From the NCBI GenBank assembly GCA_002946415.1, contig NJPS01000076.1, forward strand, positions 1,488,001-1,552,000: a DNA stretch of 64,000 bases, written 5' to 3'. The stretch is from Rutstroemia sp. NJR-2017a BVV2. Its lineage: Eukaryota; Ascomycota; Leotiomycetes; Helotiales; Rutstroemiaceae. How positions within the stretch are numbered: position 1 is the stretch's first letter; the number at the start of each line of letters is the position of its first letter. The notes under the pieces are model-generated. The model was not told the DNA's origin. It searched no databases and saw only the letters and a program-made list of their open reading frames with translations. Shown one piece after another: positions 33,264 to 44,735 of the stretch. The translations under genes and the position numbers were made by a program.

Positions 33264-35152
33264 ATGCCAGTTTCGTCACCATTCCCGTCCATTGACATGC
33301 CCAAGGGCAATATCTTGACCTATTTATTCCCACCGGATCATACGCCCTCGACTCGTCCGATATGGATGGACTCAAAAGATACCAGTATCTCCCTATCGGC
33401 AGCCCAGCTTCTGGAGTGGGTGAAAAGATTAGCGCTCGGGTTGCATGCTCATGGTCTGAAAAGAGGTGATGTTGTGATGATATACACTCCTAATCATGTA
33501 TTTGTACCTGTCGCATATTTGGGCATCGTTGGAGCGGGATATTCGTTTAGCGGTGCGAATCCGTTGTATACTGTCCCAGGTGAGACAAATTGGAACCCCG
33601 GCGTCCAAAATTGCTGATAATGACTCGTGATATGAAGAAATGGTTCACCAAATCAGAAACACTGGCGCAAAAGTCATTCTGGCCCATCCTAGCATGCTCG
33701 CCACGGCGCTCGCAGCAGCAAAAGAAATCGGCTTCCCGAAAGCCAATATCTTTCAGTTTTCAGACGTCGAAAATCCTCCGCTTTCCGACGTCAAGGACTG
33801 GCGTGCTATTCTCCCCTCTATAGAGGCCAGTGCCAGTTATCGATGGCCTGAACTCACCCCGGAAGAATCTCTCAAAACCATCGCTACCATCAATTACTCC
33901 TCTGGAACCACCGGTCTTCCTAAGGGCGTCTGCATCACGCACAGCAATCTCATTGCCAACGTCGAACAGGCCATGTTCATAAAATTCTACAACACGGGCT
34001 ACACGCGCGATTCCCACCCTCCAGAACGTTTTATTGGCTTCCTCCCACTGTATCATGCATATGGCCAACTCGCGACAATACTGATGGCCAGCAAACTGAA
34101 CACTCCGTGCTATATCATGAAAACTTTTGTTTTCCCCGATTTCCTGCAGTGTATCCAAGAGCACAAGATCACGGATCTACCCGTCGCGCCTCCCATTCTC
34201 GTCATGTTAAGTAAGAGACCTGAAACAAAAGACTACGATATCAGTAGCGTAAGACACATTGGATGCGGTGCAGCACCACTGAGTAGTAGCCTTCAGAATG
34301 AAGTCTCGAGAAGATATAATGTGGAGATTACTCAAGGTTGGGGGATGACTGAACTTACGTGCGGAGCGCTTGGCGTACCGCGTGGGGTGAATGATGAAAG
34401 TGGAAGTGTAGGAGTATTGGATCCGAATACGGAAGGTATGCTAGTTGACGAGGAAGGAAAAGAGGTGGGAGCAGGAGAGAGAGGAGAATTATGGATTAGA
34501 GGACCTCAGGTTTGTTTGGGATACTGGAAGAATGAGAAGGCGACGAAAGAGGCGATCACGAAGGATAGATGGCTAAAGACAGGTGATGTGGCGGTGAGGG
34601 ACGAGAGGGGTTGGTTTTGGATTGTGGATAGAATGAAGGTAAATTCGGAGTTGAATATTGGTAAGGACAAGCATTATTTGAATGCGAAATTGACTGGAAC
34701 AATAGGAACTTATAAAAGTAAACGGACTTCAAGTCGCGCCCGCCGAACTCGAAGCGGTTCTATTAACGCACGAAGATATCGCCGATGCGGCAGTCGTTGG
34801 TCTCACATTGTAAGTGAACACTCGATCCTCTTACATTAATTAACTTTACCTCAACGTGACTAACGATCCGCGTACCCCAAAAAGAAACGACGAAGAATAC
34901 CCCCGCGCCTATGTAGTCCTCCAAGCCTCATCTCAGTCGCAAGGCAAAAACATCAGACCAGAAGACATACAAAACTGGATCAAGACAAAAGTCGCAAAAC
35001 ACAAGTACCTTACTGGTGGCGTAGCTTTCATAGACGAAGTACCGAAACTGGCTAGTGGAAAGATTATGAGGAAGGTTATGAGAGAGTGGGCAAAGAGAGA
35101 TGCGGAGATGTTGGGGAAGAAAGGGGGTGTGGGGCTGAGGAGTAAGTTGTAG
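33264..35152 (+). CDS. 4-coumarate-CoA ligase-like acyl-CoA synthetase, peroxisomal
   Basis: ANL-family enzyme that activates a carboxylic acid to its acyl-AMP and then acyl-CoA. Model: exons 33264..33579, 33638..34638, 34706..34809 and 34885..35152, 562 residues; introns 58, 67 and 75 bp. The P-loop motif [12 protein letters not shown] is near residue 191, then QGWGMTE, the hinge region [19 protein letters not shown], and [17 protein letters not shown] across intron 2. The catalytic Lys is in [16 protein letters not shown]. The protein ends in SKL, a canonical type 1 peroxisomal signal, so it probably acts in peroxisomes. The 4CL label is by fold; the acid could be a cinnamate, fatty acid or other. 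All motifs are intact. Confidence 0.93.
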
Positions 35153-36502
35153 GTGACGAGTCAGGAAGAGGAGGATGGGAGCGATCGAGTAACGTAGTGT
35201 TGCTGGAGCTACTTACTTTTTCGTTATATACACTCGAATTAAACTTCTTGAGAAGATAGTCGTTAACGATGCCAATAAACGAGTCTCCTTAGATCCTATC
35301 CGCATGGCTGTATGATTTGATTGAGCTGATGTAGAAAAGCGCTGCGTGGGTTTAGCTGAAGAGGTGATATTGTGAATTGTGGGGACTTGTGAACAGCAAA
35401 AGTGCCAGCAAACTGCATAACTGTTGCTGTTAATACAGATGTAGAGAAGATTGGAGGGATGGCCTGCGCGGCGCAGGGTTACATGCGACAGAGAGCGCCC
35501 GAAGTTGCCGTGCTGTGAAGCTTGCACTTACTTGTACCTTCCCTTCATTCACGACAGACACTTCGTCGAATTTCTACAAAGTTCTACTTAGCTCGTAACC
35601 TCGTATGGTTGTCGCATTACCGAAGCCGCATTCCTCATGCGCATGGCGTCTCGCACGTATAGCGAGCGAAAGAGAGAAAGAGAACAAAATCGGATGGGAA
35701 AAACAGCGACTCGCAGCCACCGACGATCGTGACATAACCCTCCCAAAACACTTGCACACTACAGGAAATTGTCTCAAACTTTATTGTATGTGAGCCTGGA
35801 TTTGGAATGAGTGGCATGACTTCGGTCGGACCCAGATCGTTTCATGCGCTGGTGGGCAGGTTACCAAGAAAGTCGCGCGACACCACACAGCCTGATTCGA
35901 AATCACGCTCAATTGATCTTTCGCCTACAACCAACATTCTCTTCTTTTCTATACGAAATCTACATGGAAAACAAATACAAAGGCCGTCAATATAACATTG
36001 ACAACGATACCGTATTTTTTCTCGCCCCTTCCCTTGCTCTCGCTCACCCAAAGCAGCCAAAAAACCAGATTACAAACCCAACCCATATTGCTTTGTCTCC
36101 GCACCCAACCAATCACAGCCAACGCGCTCTCTAGCTTACTCCCCAAACCACTCATTATGGGTCTACCCCAGAATGTGGCTTACCTAGCGTGAATCACTTA
36201 CCCCGCACTTCTGACCACTCACACGACTGCTTTTTTTGGATGGGCTGACTACGCAGACGAGGAGAGGAGGATGGGCTGAGTACGGGGCAAGTGGGCAGAG
36301 GGTATATATTGCTCTTTGTCACTTGGACTTCTGCTTTTCTTCAATACTCTCAAACTGCTTCTTCAGAATCATATCGTTCTTCACGCATTCAAATATATTG
36401 AACAGAAAGTCACACGACCGGAGGAAGACGAGATAACTGCCTCACGAACGAACGAACGCTTCCTCATACACAATCTCAAATAAACACTAGAAATCAGACA
36501 TC
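35153..36502. other. Intergenic, no gene supported
   Basis: 1.35 kb. Frames at 35605-35793 and 35844-36192 are short and featureless. The end holds a TATA word and leader for the next small gene. Confidence 0.55.
36303..36308 (+). promoter_or_regulatory. TATA box candidate for the 85-residue gene
   Basis: TATATA about 195 bp before the ATG at 36503, followed by a CT-rich stretch. Supports transcription of this strand. Confidence 0.35.
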
Positions 36503-37235
36503 ATGGTCGCTGTTACAGGTGTTGTTACTGCAGGTGGTGAGTTTGTTTTCTTTCATCGGGCATCTTGAGTTCTGTTCTTCTATCCATCACTACACATCCC
36601 CTTGCGTCCTCTTCTGTTTATTCTGTTTTTATTATATTGTTTTCCTATTCGCTGTGATCGTCTTCGCTGGTCGATGTCGATGTCGATGTCTTCTTTGATC
36701 GAGACTCCATGGCCTGATGTATTTAATTTCTGTTCGTTGACTTCGGTGTCCTTGTACCACCAACGAACACTTCAACATATCTCTTTCCCATTTGCATGTA
36801 CTCTTCCACAAATTTTATACTACCTTCTGGTACCCTTCCACTACCTTACTCATCTCTTACCTTTACTTCTCTTGTTTATTTGTTCTTCAACTCCTTCCAT
36901 CATCAACCGTCTCATACAAACCCCTTCCCCTCTCATCCTTACCACCTCTTCATCATCATCATTACCCAACCCACCCGTCCTCATACACCTCAACTAACAT
37001 GCTCCTCCCAGCCTCCGCCCTCGGCCTAGCCGCAGCCCTCGCATCCATGCACCTCCCCGCCAAATCCTACCGCGTCGAGCGCACCCGACGTCTCTCCCAA
37101 CCCGCCTCCGAGATCGAGTCCGAGATGGCTCGCCTCGCATTACAAAAGACAAACTCTGCTGGTTCGATGACCGAGTCTGCAGGGAAGCCACCTGGCAAGA
37201 AAATTGTTGGGATCTTGGGGCGAGTAAGGGAGTAG
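36503..37235 (+). CDS. Small hypothetical protein (85 residues), long intron
   Basis: Model: exons 36503..36536 and 37012..37235. Exon 1 is MVAVTGVVTAG plus one base; donor gtgagt at 36537, acceptor cctcccag at 37004-37011. Exon 2 gives ASALGLAAALASMHLPAKSY, a basic stretch and the ending KKIVGILGRVRE. The 475-bp intron is several times longer than any other here. The N-terminal half is hydrophobic and could insert in a membrane; the rest is charged and Ser-rich. No family recognised. Support is the TATA word, the good donor and the in-frame fusion. An alternative is a start within exon 2 at MLLPASALGL. Confidence 0.5.
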
Positions 37236-40031
37236 GTGATGGATCGGAATGATTTATGACAGGACATGGCATGATAGGGTTTGGGATTCGGAGTTACTTT
37301 TTTTTGCGTAGGCGATGGGGATGAGAGAGAGTATACATATACTCACTCTGTACATAACATATCACGTTGCATCACAACTTCATGTGCATTGCATTGCGTT
37401 GCGAGATAAGATGAGAAGTCTAGAACTAGATTAGATTGCTTGGGATGAATGAATGAGTCGGGGCAACATACGAGGAAGGAAGGAAGACTATTACATTCTC
37501 TCATTGTATCTTAGGTTGTCTTTTAGGAATAATGGCAATGAAAACGAAAGTTAAACAATTTTTCATTTAATGTCAGTCGTCCGTGACATCCAATACCATC
37601 AGTTGATTTCGTGATACGCAAATCATGCTTTAGCTTTTACTTATGATAATATCACGTAAATACCTTTGAAGATGGAGGGCAAACCCTTCTGTTTACACGC
37701 AAATTACACTCTCTTTCTTGCTCTCTTTAATTAAATCCTTCCTAGTTACACAATAACTTATATTCAACATGTCATACAATACCTTTGTCATCTCTTTCCC
37801 AACAAGATAGCTGTAAAAGTAGAAGTGGATGATATATTCTCATGACAACGTGGCATTTCTTTCATCCACTACTGACTCGAGCGCATTTCCATCACTGAAG
37901 GAGGGGTTGGGAGAGGTGGAAATTTTACACCTCATGCTGGTAGAGAAGGTGGATTCTGAGAGAGAGAGAGAGAGAGAGAGGGACACTAAACTTGGTGGGG
38001 TTTTACTTCTGATTATCTGAGATGGGACATCTCAGATGTTACTCACAACAACTACGAAGAACTCATTCACTACACATCCCTTCCATAGCGTCCTCCCTGT
38101 ATCGAAATACTATTTAAACTGCTCTTACTCTGAATATGGAATATGATTCTATTAGATTCAATAGACTCCGTTGCAATGAGCAAAAGAGCTGGGTTTGTGG
38201 GTTGAGGATTGGTGGTTGTTTTACCTGTGGAGAAGGAGGGGTGGTGGAGAGGATGTTGTGGAGATAGATGGTGTTGGAAGTGAGGAAATGATGATGGAAG
38301 AGGGGAAATGACAGCAAAAGTGAGGCAATGATGATGGAAGCGAGTAAAGGACAACAGGCAGATGTCAATATTCAACAACAACAACATCTTCACCGGCAGT
38401 GGCCTTTCCACCCACTGCACGCAAAGTGCACATAGGTGTATAAATCCAACGGACTGATATCCTCTTGATAGAGAACGAACATGATCACTGTCCAGTAAAT
38501 CGTGCAGACTCTGTAGTCGTTTTCACCTGTGATAGCTTTGTGTTGAAGAAGGAAAGGGTTGGAATTGGGAAGAGATGGGGGGTTTATATTACTTTCTGAG
38601 GAAGTTGTGCGATTTGGAGATGTTTGAGTCGGAGGGGGGGAGGGGTAGGGGGCAGGGGGGAAGGAGTCACTGCTTTGAAAATAGTGAAGGAGAAGTGGTT
38701 TCGTCTTGGTTTAGGTACAAAAGAAAATTCAAATCGGAAAATAGTGGTGGTGATAGCACTGCACAGATATGTACGAACTAAAAGAAGGGGGTGTGTGTGA
38801 CTTGGTGGTTGAATGTGCTGGATACAGTTTCGAGTGGAAGTGTAGGAGTGTATGTGGGATGTGATGGGTAGCTTTGATGGTGCTCCCGAATATCAATTGC
38901 CGTCGAATGCGAAGTCTATTGTCGATGGGATACGTCTACTGTCGTTCGCAACGACTGCTCGCTGTCAAAGTTTGTTGGAATCTTCCAAACCCTTACTTAT
39001 GAATCGACTGATAGTCTCTACTACTTGCAGATTCTTAATCTGATTCCGCTGCTTTTTCCAGACCTTGTCGCGATTATTCCAAACGCAATTTAAAACTTCT
39101 GGAAAAGAAAAGAATAGAGTATAGGAAGCTCGAGAACTATTTATGTACAGATCTGATCATGTGCTTACGCATTTTATCGTACAGGGAGAGGGTAGAGTGA
39201 ATTAACCTTCTCCGTAACCTCATAGACAAGGGCTCGAGACTCACGAGATTGATTGATTCACTCAGCCCTGAACCTTGTGACCAACTAAGCTTTCTGAGAG
39301 CTTCAAAAAAGCATATATTCAGTAACTTGTGGCATCCTGATTAGAGCAAGCATCGAACATGAGAGACCGGCAGAAGGTTGAGGGTCTGTGTTGGAGCTCG
39401 AGGAGGATAATATGTTGGATCAGAATATCTCTAGAGTAGAGGTACTACTTTTCTCTGATGGATATTGGAAAGAGTGATAGTGATGAAATGTGAGTAATGA
39501 CAGTGACTCGTTATGCCGCGTGAATGACAACGATGGATACAGAATACAAGAAAACGGCAACAAAAACTTCCACGTAAGTTAACGCCAAATGTGCTCTTCC
39601 TAGTAAATCCAAGGGAACCAGGAAAGTATGGATCAGAAAGTATGGAAATTCGACTGTGATTCTTTGGTCGCTACTATCGACAACTGCTACCAGTGACAAA
39701 CATGGATTTAACGGACGACAGCGATTCTAGACGATGACAACGACAATTCCCCAAACGAGAACAATAACAACAACTCTCAGTAATGACAAGATGGATTCTA
39801 AGCGCGGACTTCAGAAACACCAACAATTTAACCGCCCATCCAATTTCCACCGGCTCTTCAAATTCCAATCAATGACAACTTCGCCCAACAACACCAAATC
39901 CACCACAACTCTCGATGACTTTTTATCCGGCGCCGAAATCTCTCCTTCGCATCATGACCAAGATATCTATAACCTCCAATACACCATCTTGACCACCACA
40001 CGTTTCGACCACCGCAATCTCCACTACTTCT
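37236..40031. other. Long gene-poor stretch with simple repeats
   Basis: 2.8 kb with no gene I can support. It contains a GA microsatellite at 37958-37980, repeated GATGATGGAAG-type words at 38285-38340 that make the minus-strand frame 38070-38420 look long, and a G-rich block at 38628-38660. The plus-strand frame 39734-40255 overlaps the 3' end of the next minus-strand gene and is judged a shadow. Confidence 0.5.
37958..37980. repeat. GA dinucleotide microsatellite
   Basis: About eleven GA units in gene-poor DNA, a likely length-variable marker. Confidence 0.9.
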
Positions 40032-41384
40032 CTAAAAGTTCCAGATCAACTTTGGAACAAGAACCAGTGCTGCACCAAGGGCCACTAGTCCAATGGTCCG
40101 GATCGTTTCTCTGTTCTTCTGGTACCAAGTTGGCTCCGGGGTCCTGGGAGTTGGAATCAGAATCATCTCTGGTTCCGGGAGGTAGGAATCCAGTGAGCTG
40201 GGGTAGTCGCTGGTATAGTCATCATAATCACTGGATTCGACGACAGGAAGGGTAGTAAGAATAGTATGTTTGACGGTAAGGACTGGAGTGATTGGAGTGA
40301 TTGAAATGTCTGGAATGATTGGAGTGATTGAAATGACTGGAATGTCTGGAATGACTGGGGCAGTGGTGTGAATGACAGTAGGAACGACAGTGTGAACGAC
40401 AGTGCTAGGAAATAGGGTAGGGACAGTGACAGGCTGGGCCTGGAAACGAGCGGCAGTGGGTCTGGAATCAACGAATCTGGAACCGACATACCTTGAAGGA
40501 ACGTGTTGGGTGCACTGGACACGTGGAGGGTAAGACTTCTTCTCACTGAGAAGATCTCCTCTAATACAGGGAGAATCAACTGGGAATAGGTCACTTGAAC
40601 CAGGACCCTCGCTTGAGAATGTCCAGTCTTCCGTGGAGGCACTATATAAGGTCATTGTGCAAGTAGTATCCAACCATTCAACTTCGTCTGTTACTACAGA
40701 CTCGTTTGGGTTAGGGAGATGACCATCTCCAAGCTGGTTTTGGAAGGACCAGTCAACCGGGCTGGAAATAGTGGTGGGAGTGAACCTGGACCGGGAATAT
40801 TTTCGTTGTCCAAGCTGGGAAGAAATACTGGATGCTTGGACTTTGGAAGGCTCAGGAATGGAAGAAGAAGGGGTATCCTCGGAATCACTAGGCCAGCTCC
40901 CTCCAAAAGAAGGACCTCTAGTATCCAGGAGGCGAAGTGGCTGGCCCATGTAAGAGGATTCGAGAACGGAAGAGGAGAATCCGGAGGTAGAATCCTCGTG
41001 GATGGAAGAAGAAGAAGAAGAAGAAGAATCTTCGGAATCAAAAGGCCAGCTATCTCCAAAAGAAGGACCCCTAGTGTCAAAAAGACGAAGGGACTGAGCC
41101 ATGTAAGAAGATTCCATAATAGAAGAAGAGGAAAATCCAGAGGTAGAATCCTCGTGGATGGATCCAGGGGTATATTCCCCATGGATGGAATTATGAGCGG
41201 CCAAGCTAGAAGTCGTGGGAGCACGAGTAGGGAGTAGAGAAGAGTTCGTAGGAGATTGAACTAAAGAATTTTGTGGGACATGATACCCACGACCTCGATG
41301 GGCCGACGCGTTAGAATAAGTAGAACTGGTAGCTCCAGGGACACTACCAGTGAGAGAGAAGGTTGAAGATGTGAATCGTGACAT
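40032..41384 (-). CDS. Ser/Thr-rich tail-anchored protein with internal duplication
   Basis: Single exon, 450 residues from the ATG at 41384 (MSRFTSSTFSLTG); an in-frame upstream extension to 41495 is unlikely to be used. No signal peptide. Residues about 75-127 and 128-176 are a tandem duplication: both start SIHEDSTSGFSSS, contain SSYM, LRL and DTRGPSFG and end in a SEDS-type Ser run. A Ile/Pro/Thr repeat (ITPIIPDISITPITPVL) lies near 355-385. The chain ends with a single hydrophobic segment (TIGLVALGAALVLVPKLIW) two residues before the stop, giving tail-anchored topology. No known family. Serine codons are varied, so the open frame is not a simple-repeat artefact. A surface, ER or mitochondrial outer-membrane location cannot be told apart. 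Confidence 0.7.
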   Translation of the reverse strand: MSRFTSSTFSLTGSVPGATSSTYSNASAHRGRGYHVPQNSLVQSPTNSSLLPTRAPTTSSLAAHNSIHGEYTPGSIHEDSTSGFSSSSIMESSYMAQSLRLFDTRGPSFGDSWPFDSEDSSSSSSSSIHEDSTSGFSSSVLESSYMGQPLRLLDTRGPSFGGSWPSDSEDTPSSSIPEPSKVQASSISSQLGQRKYSRSRFTPTTISSPVDWSFQNQLGDGHLPNPNESVVTDEVEWLDTTCTMTLYSASTEDWTFSSEGPGSSDLFPVDSPCIRGDLLSEKKSYPPRVQCTQHVPSRYVGSRFVDSRPTAARFQAQPVTVPTLFPSTVVHTVVPTVIHTTAPVIPDIPVISITPIIPDISITPITPVLTVKHTILTTLPVVESSDYDDYTSDYPSSLDSYLPEPEMILIPTPRTPEPTWYQKNRETIRTIGLVALGAALVLVPKLIWNF

Positions 41385-43863
41385 TTTGAGAAATTGAGAG
41401 TGTGGAATGTGTGATAGATTGTGAAAAGCGGACTGGAGAGAAAAAGAGGAAAAAAAAAACAGAGGCGCAGTAAAACGCGACGAGTATATACTCATTTTGC
41501 AAAGTTTCGCTATATTTTTTTGTCTTTTTTGGCGTGGTATTTTTGACTTTCAGAATTGAAAGAACAGAAAGGGAAGGCGCCTCCAGGGCAGAAAGAACAG
41601 GCCGATTTGGGACAATATATTGTAGCTGATTACTGTTGCCAAACGAATGTCCTAAAGAATCTAAGACATAATGATTTCTTTCATTGTCCGGATATCGTCT
41701 GGGTGTTGTCGGTCTGTTATTTCTACACCGACGCAAAGGAGAGATGGTGAGAGTTCGGCTCAGTCAACCATGAAATCACACAGTGGAGTAGAACTTCACC
41801 AAATCAATCCGCGAAGGGCTTTACGAATTGAGGATAGAAGCAGTAAGCATTGGATGTCTGATGAAGGTTCGAAGTAACCCGGCATCTGACCAGTTTCTCG
41901 CTCACCCTCGATAGTTACCTGTCTTGCAAGGTTGAACATCGTGCTATCGAGCATCACAACGCCAAGGAAATCCTCGCCGGTCGAACGTGATACATGGGAG
42001 GTGAATGCTGTTCATGGAAGGGTTTCTCCTTCATGCGAATACGATTGGCAGCCAAAAGCCGCGCCTGGTCGTGGGGCATCCTCTCCAAGTGGACGGTTAC
42101 AAATCTTCGACCTTGTCTAAATGACTGAACCTCAGATTCTCGATCAGGAGCAACGCGCTTCCCAAACACCAGCGCTGGCTGACTATTATAAAAGCGTCAC
42201 TGGATGAGGCTAGCCACAAAAGATCGCAGATAGAGATCTCAAGATTTGCCGCCCAACCTTCTTCAAATGCGCGGACCTCACGTCACAAACCGCAAACAAG
42301 GATACACCCTCGATAGTCTATCGTTAGGTGTTGTCGAGTGCCGGAAACTGTAGGAAAAACGATATCATTCTCCGCACGGCACTCGACCAAGATCTTGACA
42401 TTGGACACTTCCTTTTTCTTCCTTGTCTTGAAAATGATTCAGTCACTGGCTACATGGTTCACTTGAACCAGTATCCGAGAAAGGGGTGGGGAAATATCCA
42501 GTTCTGTTCCGTTGTTGCCGAAGATCGAACCTGCGAGATCAAGTTCTCTCTCTTTTCTGGGCTCATCTAATTCCATTCGTTCTTGTCTCGATTTCCACCA
42601 CCGCCTCCTTTTTCCTCTCACCTCCCACAAACTTCTTTGGACTTGGCGTTTTGGATTATGCTTCGTTCTCCTATATCCTCCACTTCCACTATGTACGCGG
42701 TATCTTCTTTGCTCATCTTCGGTCTTTCATTGATACGCGCTCGTATCTCTCAATGTTCCATTCTCACACCACCACCAGCGCCCTCTTATACTCTTTCTTG
42801 GGGCTCTCCGCAGACTTCCCCATAGCCAGAGAATCCCACCATATTCTTGAAGCTCGTCCCCCCAATCACCGGGTTGCCGCCGTCAGTTAGGACTTGGAAT
42901 GGCTCCATATTAAACGACGTGGTTGGATTGAGGCTAAGTCAAGATGTCCACCTGGCTAGTTAGTGTTCCTCGTGATGTGAATTGTAGCGCGAGACTGAAG
43001 AATGGCGGCGTGGTGCTTGTTTCGCCCATACTGAAGAGTAAGCATTTGTGATTGAGGTGCATGTATAGGAAATTGTGGTTTGAAAGTAAGATTGGACCAG
43101 CGCGAGCGGATGGTAAGCCCGGATGTACGAGACCGAGAAGGCCCCTGCCGAAGTCACCTTCGGTTTTGGCTGAGGTATTGACGACATCGACTGTTTGAGA
43201 CATTCATATTGATCTGAAGAACCCTCCTCATCCATAGACGTTGCGTACTGTAGCACATCCGTCCAGAAGATGCAACTAAAGACATGTCAGCTTAAGAGGC
43301 TTTCTAAGAAACCAACACAAACTATTCGATTGGTCCACTCACGATCCAAGCGGTCTTATCGGGTAGATCATCACGTATAACCACTTCTAACGCACATGGC
43401 TTTTTGGAATCTCTCTCCGACAATCACTGTGATGTACAACGATCAGAATCGACATGAATTAAAGGCTGTGCGGCAGCTCACAATCTATACGTTAATTCCA
43501 GAAGAACCGCATAGCAATTGAGGGTTGTAGCTATCTAACTTACAGCACTACCGAAGGATGGATATGTGAGCATATGAAGCAACAACATATTTTCGCTTAC
43601 TTACGAATTAAGACCGATTGTCCTCGTACGACCTGCAACAACACTGAGCAAAACTGGCAACCTGTCTCCCTCAATCAATCAAAAGCATACACCAGGCCGA
43701 CTGACGAGCTTACCTTGAATATAAAACCTCCGCAAACCCAGAGAGCCATAACGTCTCCGGCCGGGTGACGGCTACCATCGATCTATCTTCTTCAACCTCC
43801 CCGCTTCCATCCCCCGCCGCCCTTCCATCGTCAAATATAGACCCAAACAACATAAAGGCATGC
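41385..43863. other. Intergenic upstream of the 5S rRNA gene
   Basis: 2.5 kb. No gene supported; frames at 42328-42570, 42486-42890 (plus) and 42934-43256 (minus) have no recognised domain. The segment just left of 43864 carries the TATA word of the 5S gene. Confidence 0.5.
43835..43840 (+). promoter_or_regulatory. Upstream TATA element of the 5S rRNA gene
   Basis: ATATAG ending 24 bases before the 5S start. Ascomycete 5S genes (as studied in Neurospora) need a TATA element about 29-26 bases upstream besides internal boxes. The spacing fits. Confidence 0.6.
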
Positions 43864-43982
43864 ACATACGACCATAGATCAAGGAGCATTGGGCATCCCG
43901 TCCGCTCTGCCATACATAAGCCTTGAATCGGTGGATTAGTAGTTGGGTGGGTGACCACCAGCGAATCCCCACTGTTGTATGT
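43864..43982 (+). rRNA. 5S ribosomal RNA
   Basis: 119-nt gene transcribed by RNA polymerase III, product in the large ribosomal subunit. The 5' end ACATACGAC pairs over nine positions with the 3' end GTTGTATGT (one G-U). The internal hallmarks are present: ATCCCGTCCGCTCTGCC, TACATAAGCC, AGTAGTTGGGTGGGTGACCA and CCAGCGAATCCCC. Helix II is closed by TCAAGG with CCTTGA, and helix III by GGGCA with TGCC, which differs from common fungal copies on both arms in a way that keeps pairing. A TATA word lies upstream and T runs follow, so it is probably an active copy, dispersed as in other Pezizomycotina rather than in the rDNA repeat. Open frames across it on the minus strand are not genes. Confidence 0.95.
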
Positions 43983-43990
43983 TGTACTTC

Positions 43991-44005
43991 TTTTGCTTTT
44001 CTTTT
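43991..44005 (+). terminator. Pol III terminator of the 5S gene
   Basis: Three runs of four T starting nine bases after the 5S 3' end, as expected for polymerase III termination. Confidence 0.75.
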
Positions 44006-44735
44006 GGTTAGCAAATACCCCTTTTCAATAACGAGGTCCGGTCTGCTCGTCAGAAAGCTATTTATATCCTCCATATCAACAGTTAATGAAGCTTAACAAG
44101 TTAGTTAAGCTTCGATATCCTTTGAGCTAGCCCACTCCTCGCATGAGTCTATGTGGATAGAACTTGGGTTTAACGTCGACCTGAAATGAAAGAGTTTCGA
44201 AAACACCTCAGAGCTCAAACCTACCTCGCATGATGATGTCGTGTTCCAATTTAGGAGTAGACGGTTGTCTCCATGGCTAACCATGTTGAAGATTGTTCCG
44301 CGAGGAACATGCATAACGAAAATCAATACAGATATCCAAGTCTCCAAGAAAGAGAGGTTACAAGTGTCTCAATGCGATTTTCTCGAGTGATCTGCTAGGG
44401 CGTTCCATAAACAATCATGGCATATGCTACATCTCCCATATGTCCCATCAACGATATGTGGCGTCCAAGTCCCACTTGTCAGCTTCAGCCACATCTCAAG
44501 CACTGACATTTGTGGCGTTCCCCCCGCCATTTCTCCTTAAACAGTTAATGATTGACGTTGATATCCTGCTTTGGACGATCCTTATTACGTCAGAATTCAA
44601 CGCAAGTTTGAACTTTGCGTTCGTAGCTGATGTTAGGAACTTGTGATAAGACAATTCCATACCCCTCGTGCCCTTTCACAAAAAACAAAACATAACATAA
44701 CATTTTGCGACGTCCAACCTTCCAAAGTTACAAAA
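44006..44735. other. Intergenic between 5S rRNA and next gene
   Basis: 730 bp without a supported gene. The short minus-strand frame at 44105-44347 shows no domain. The last 90 bp is an A-rich leader. Confidence 0.55.

Noticed and set aside
36602..36997. Plus-strand frame within the 475-bp intron
   Set aside because: Low-complexity pyrimidine-rich sequence, best explained as intron DNA.
38070..38420. Minus-strand frame of 116 codons
   Set aside because: Produced by repeated GATGATGGAAG-type words on the other strand.
39734..40255. Plus-strand frame of 173 codons
   Set aside because: It overlaps the 3' end of the tail-anchored gene, is made of Thr/Ser-rich simple sequence, and shows no domain or splice context.
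43710..44074. Minus-strand open frames of 82 and 100 codons
   Set aside because: They overlie the 5S rRNA gene on the other strand and show no domain.
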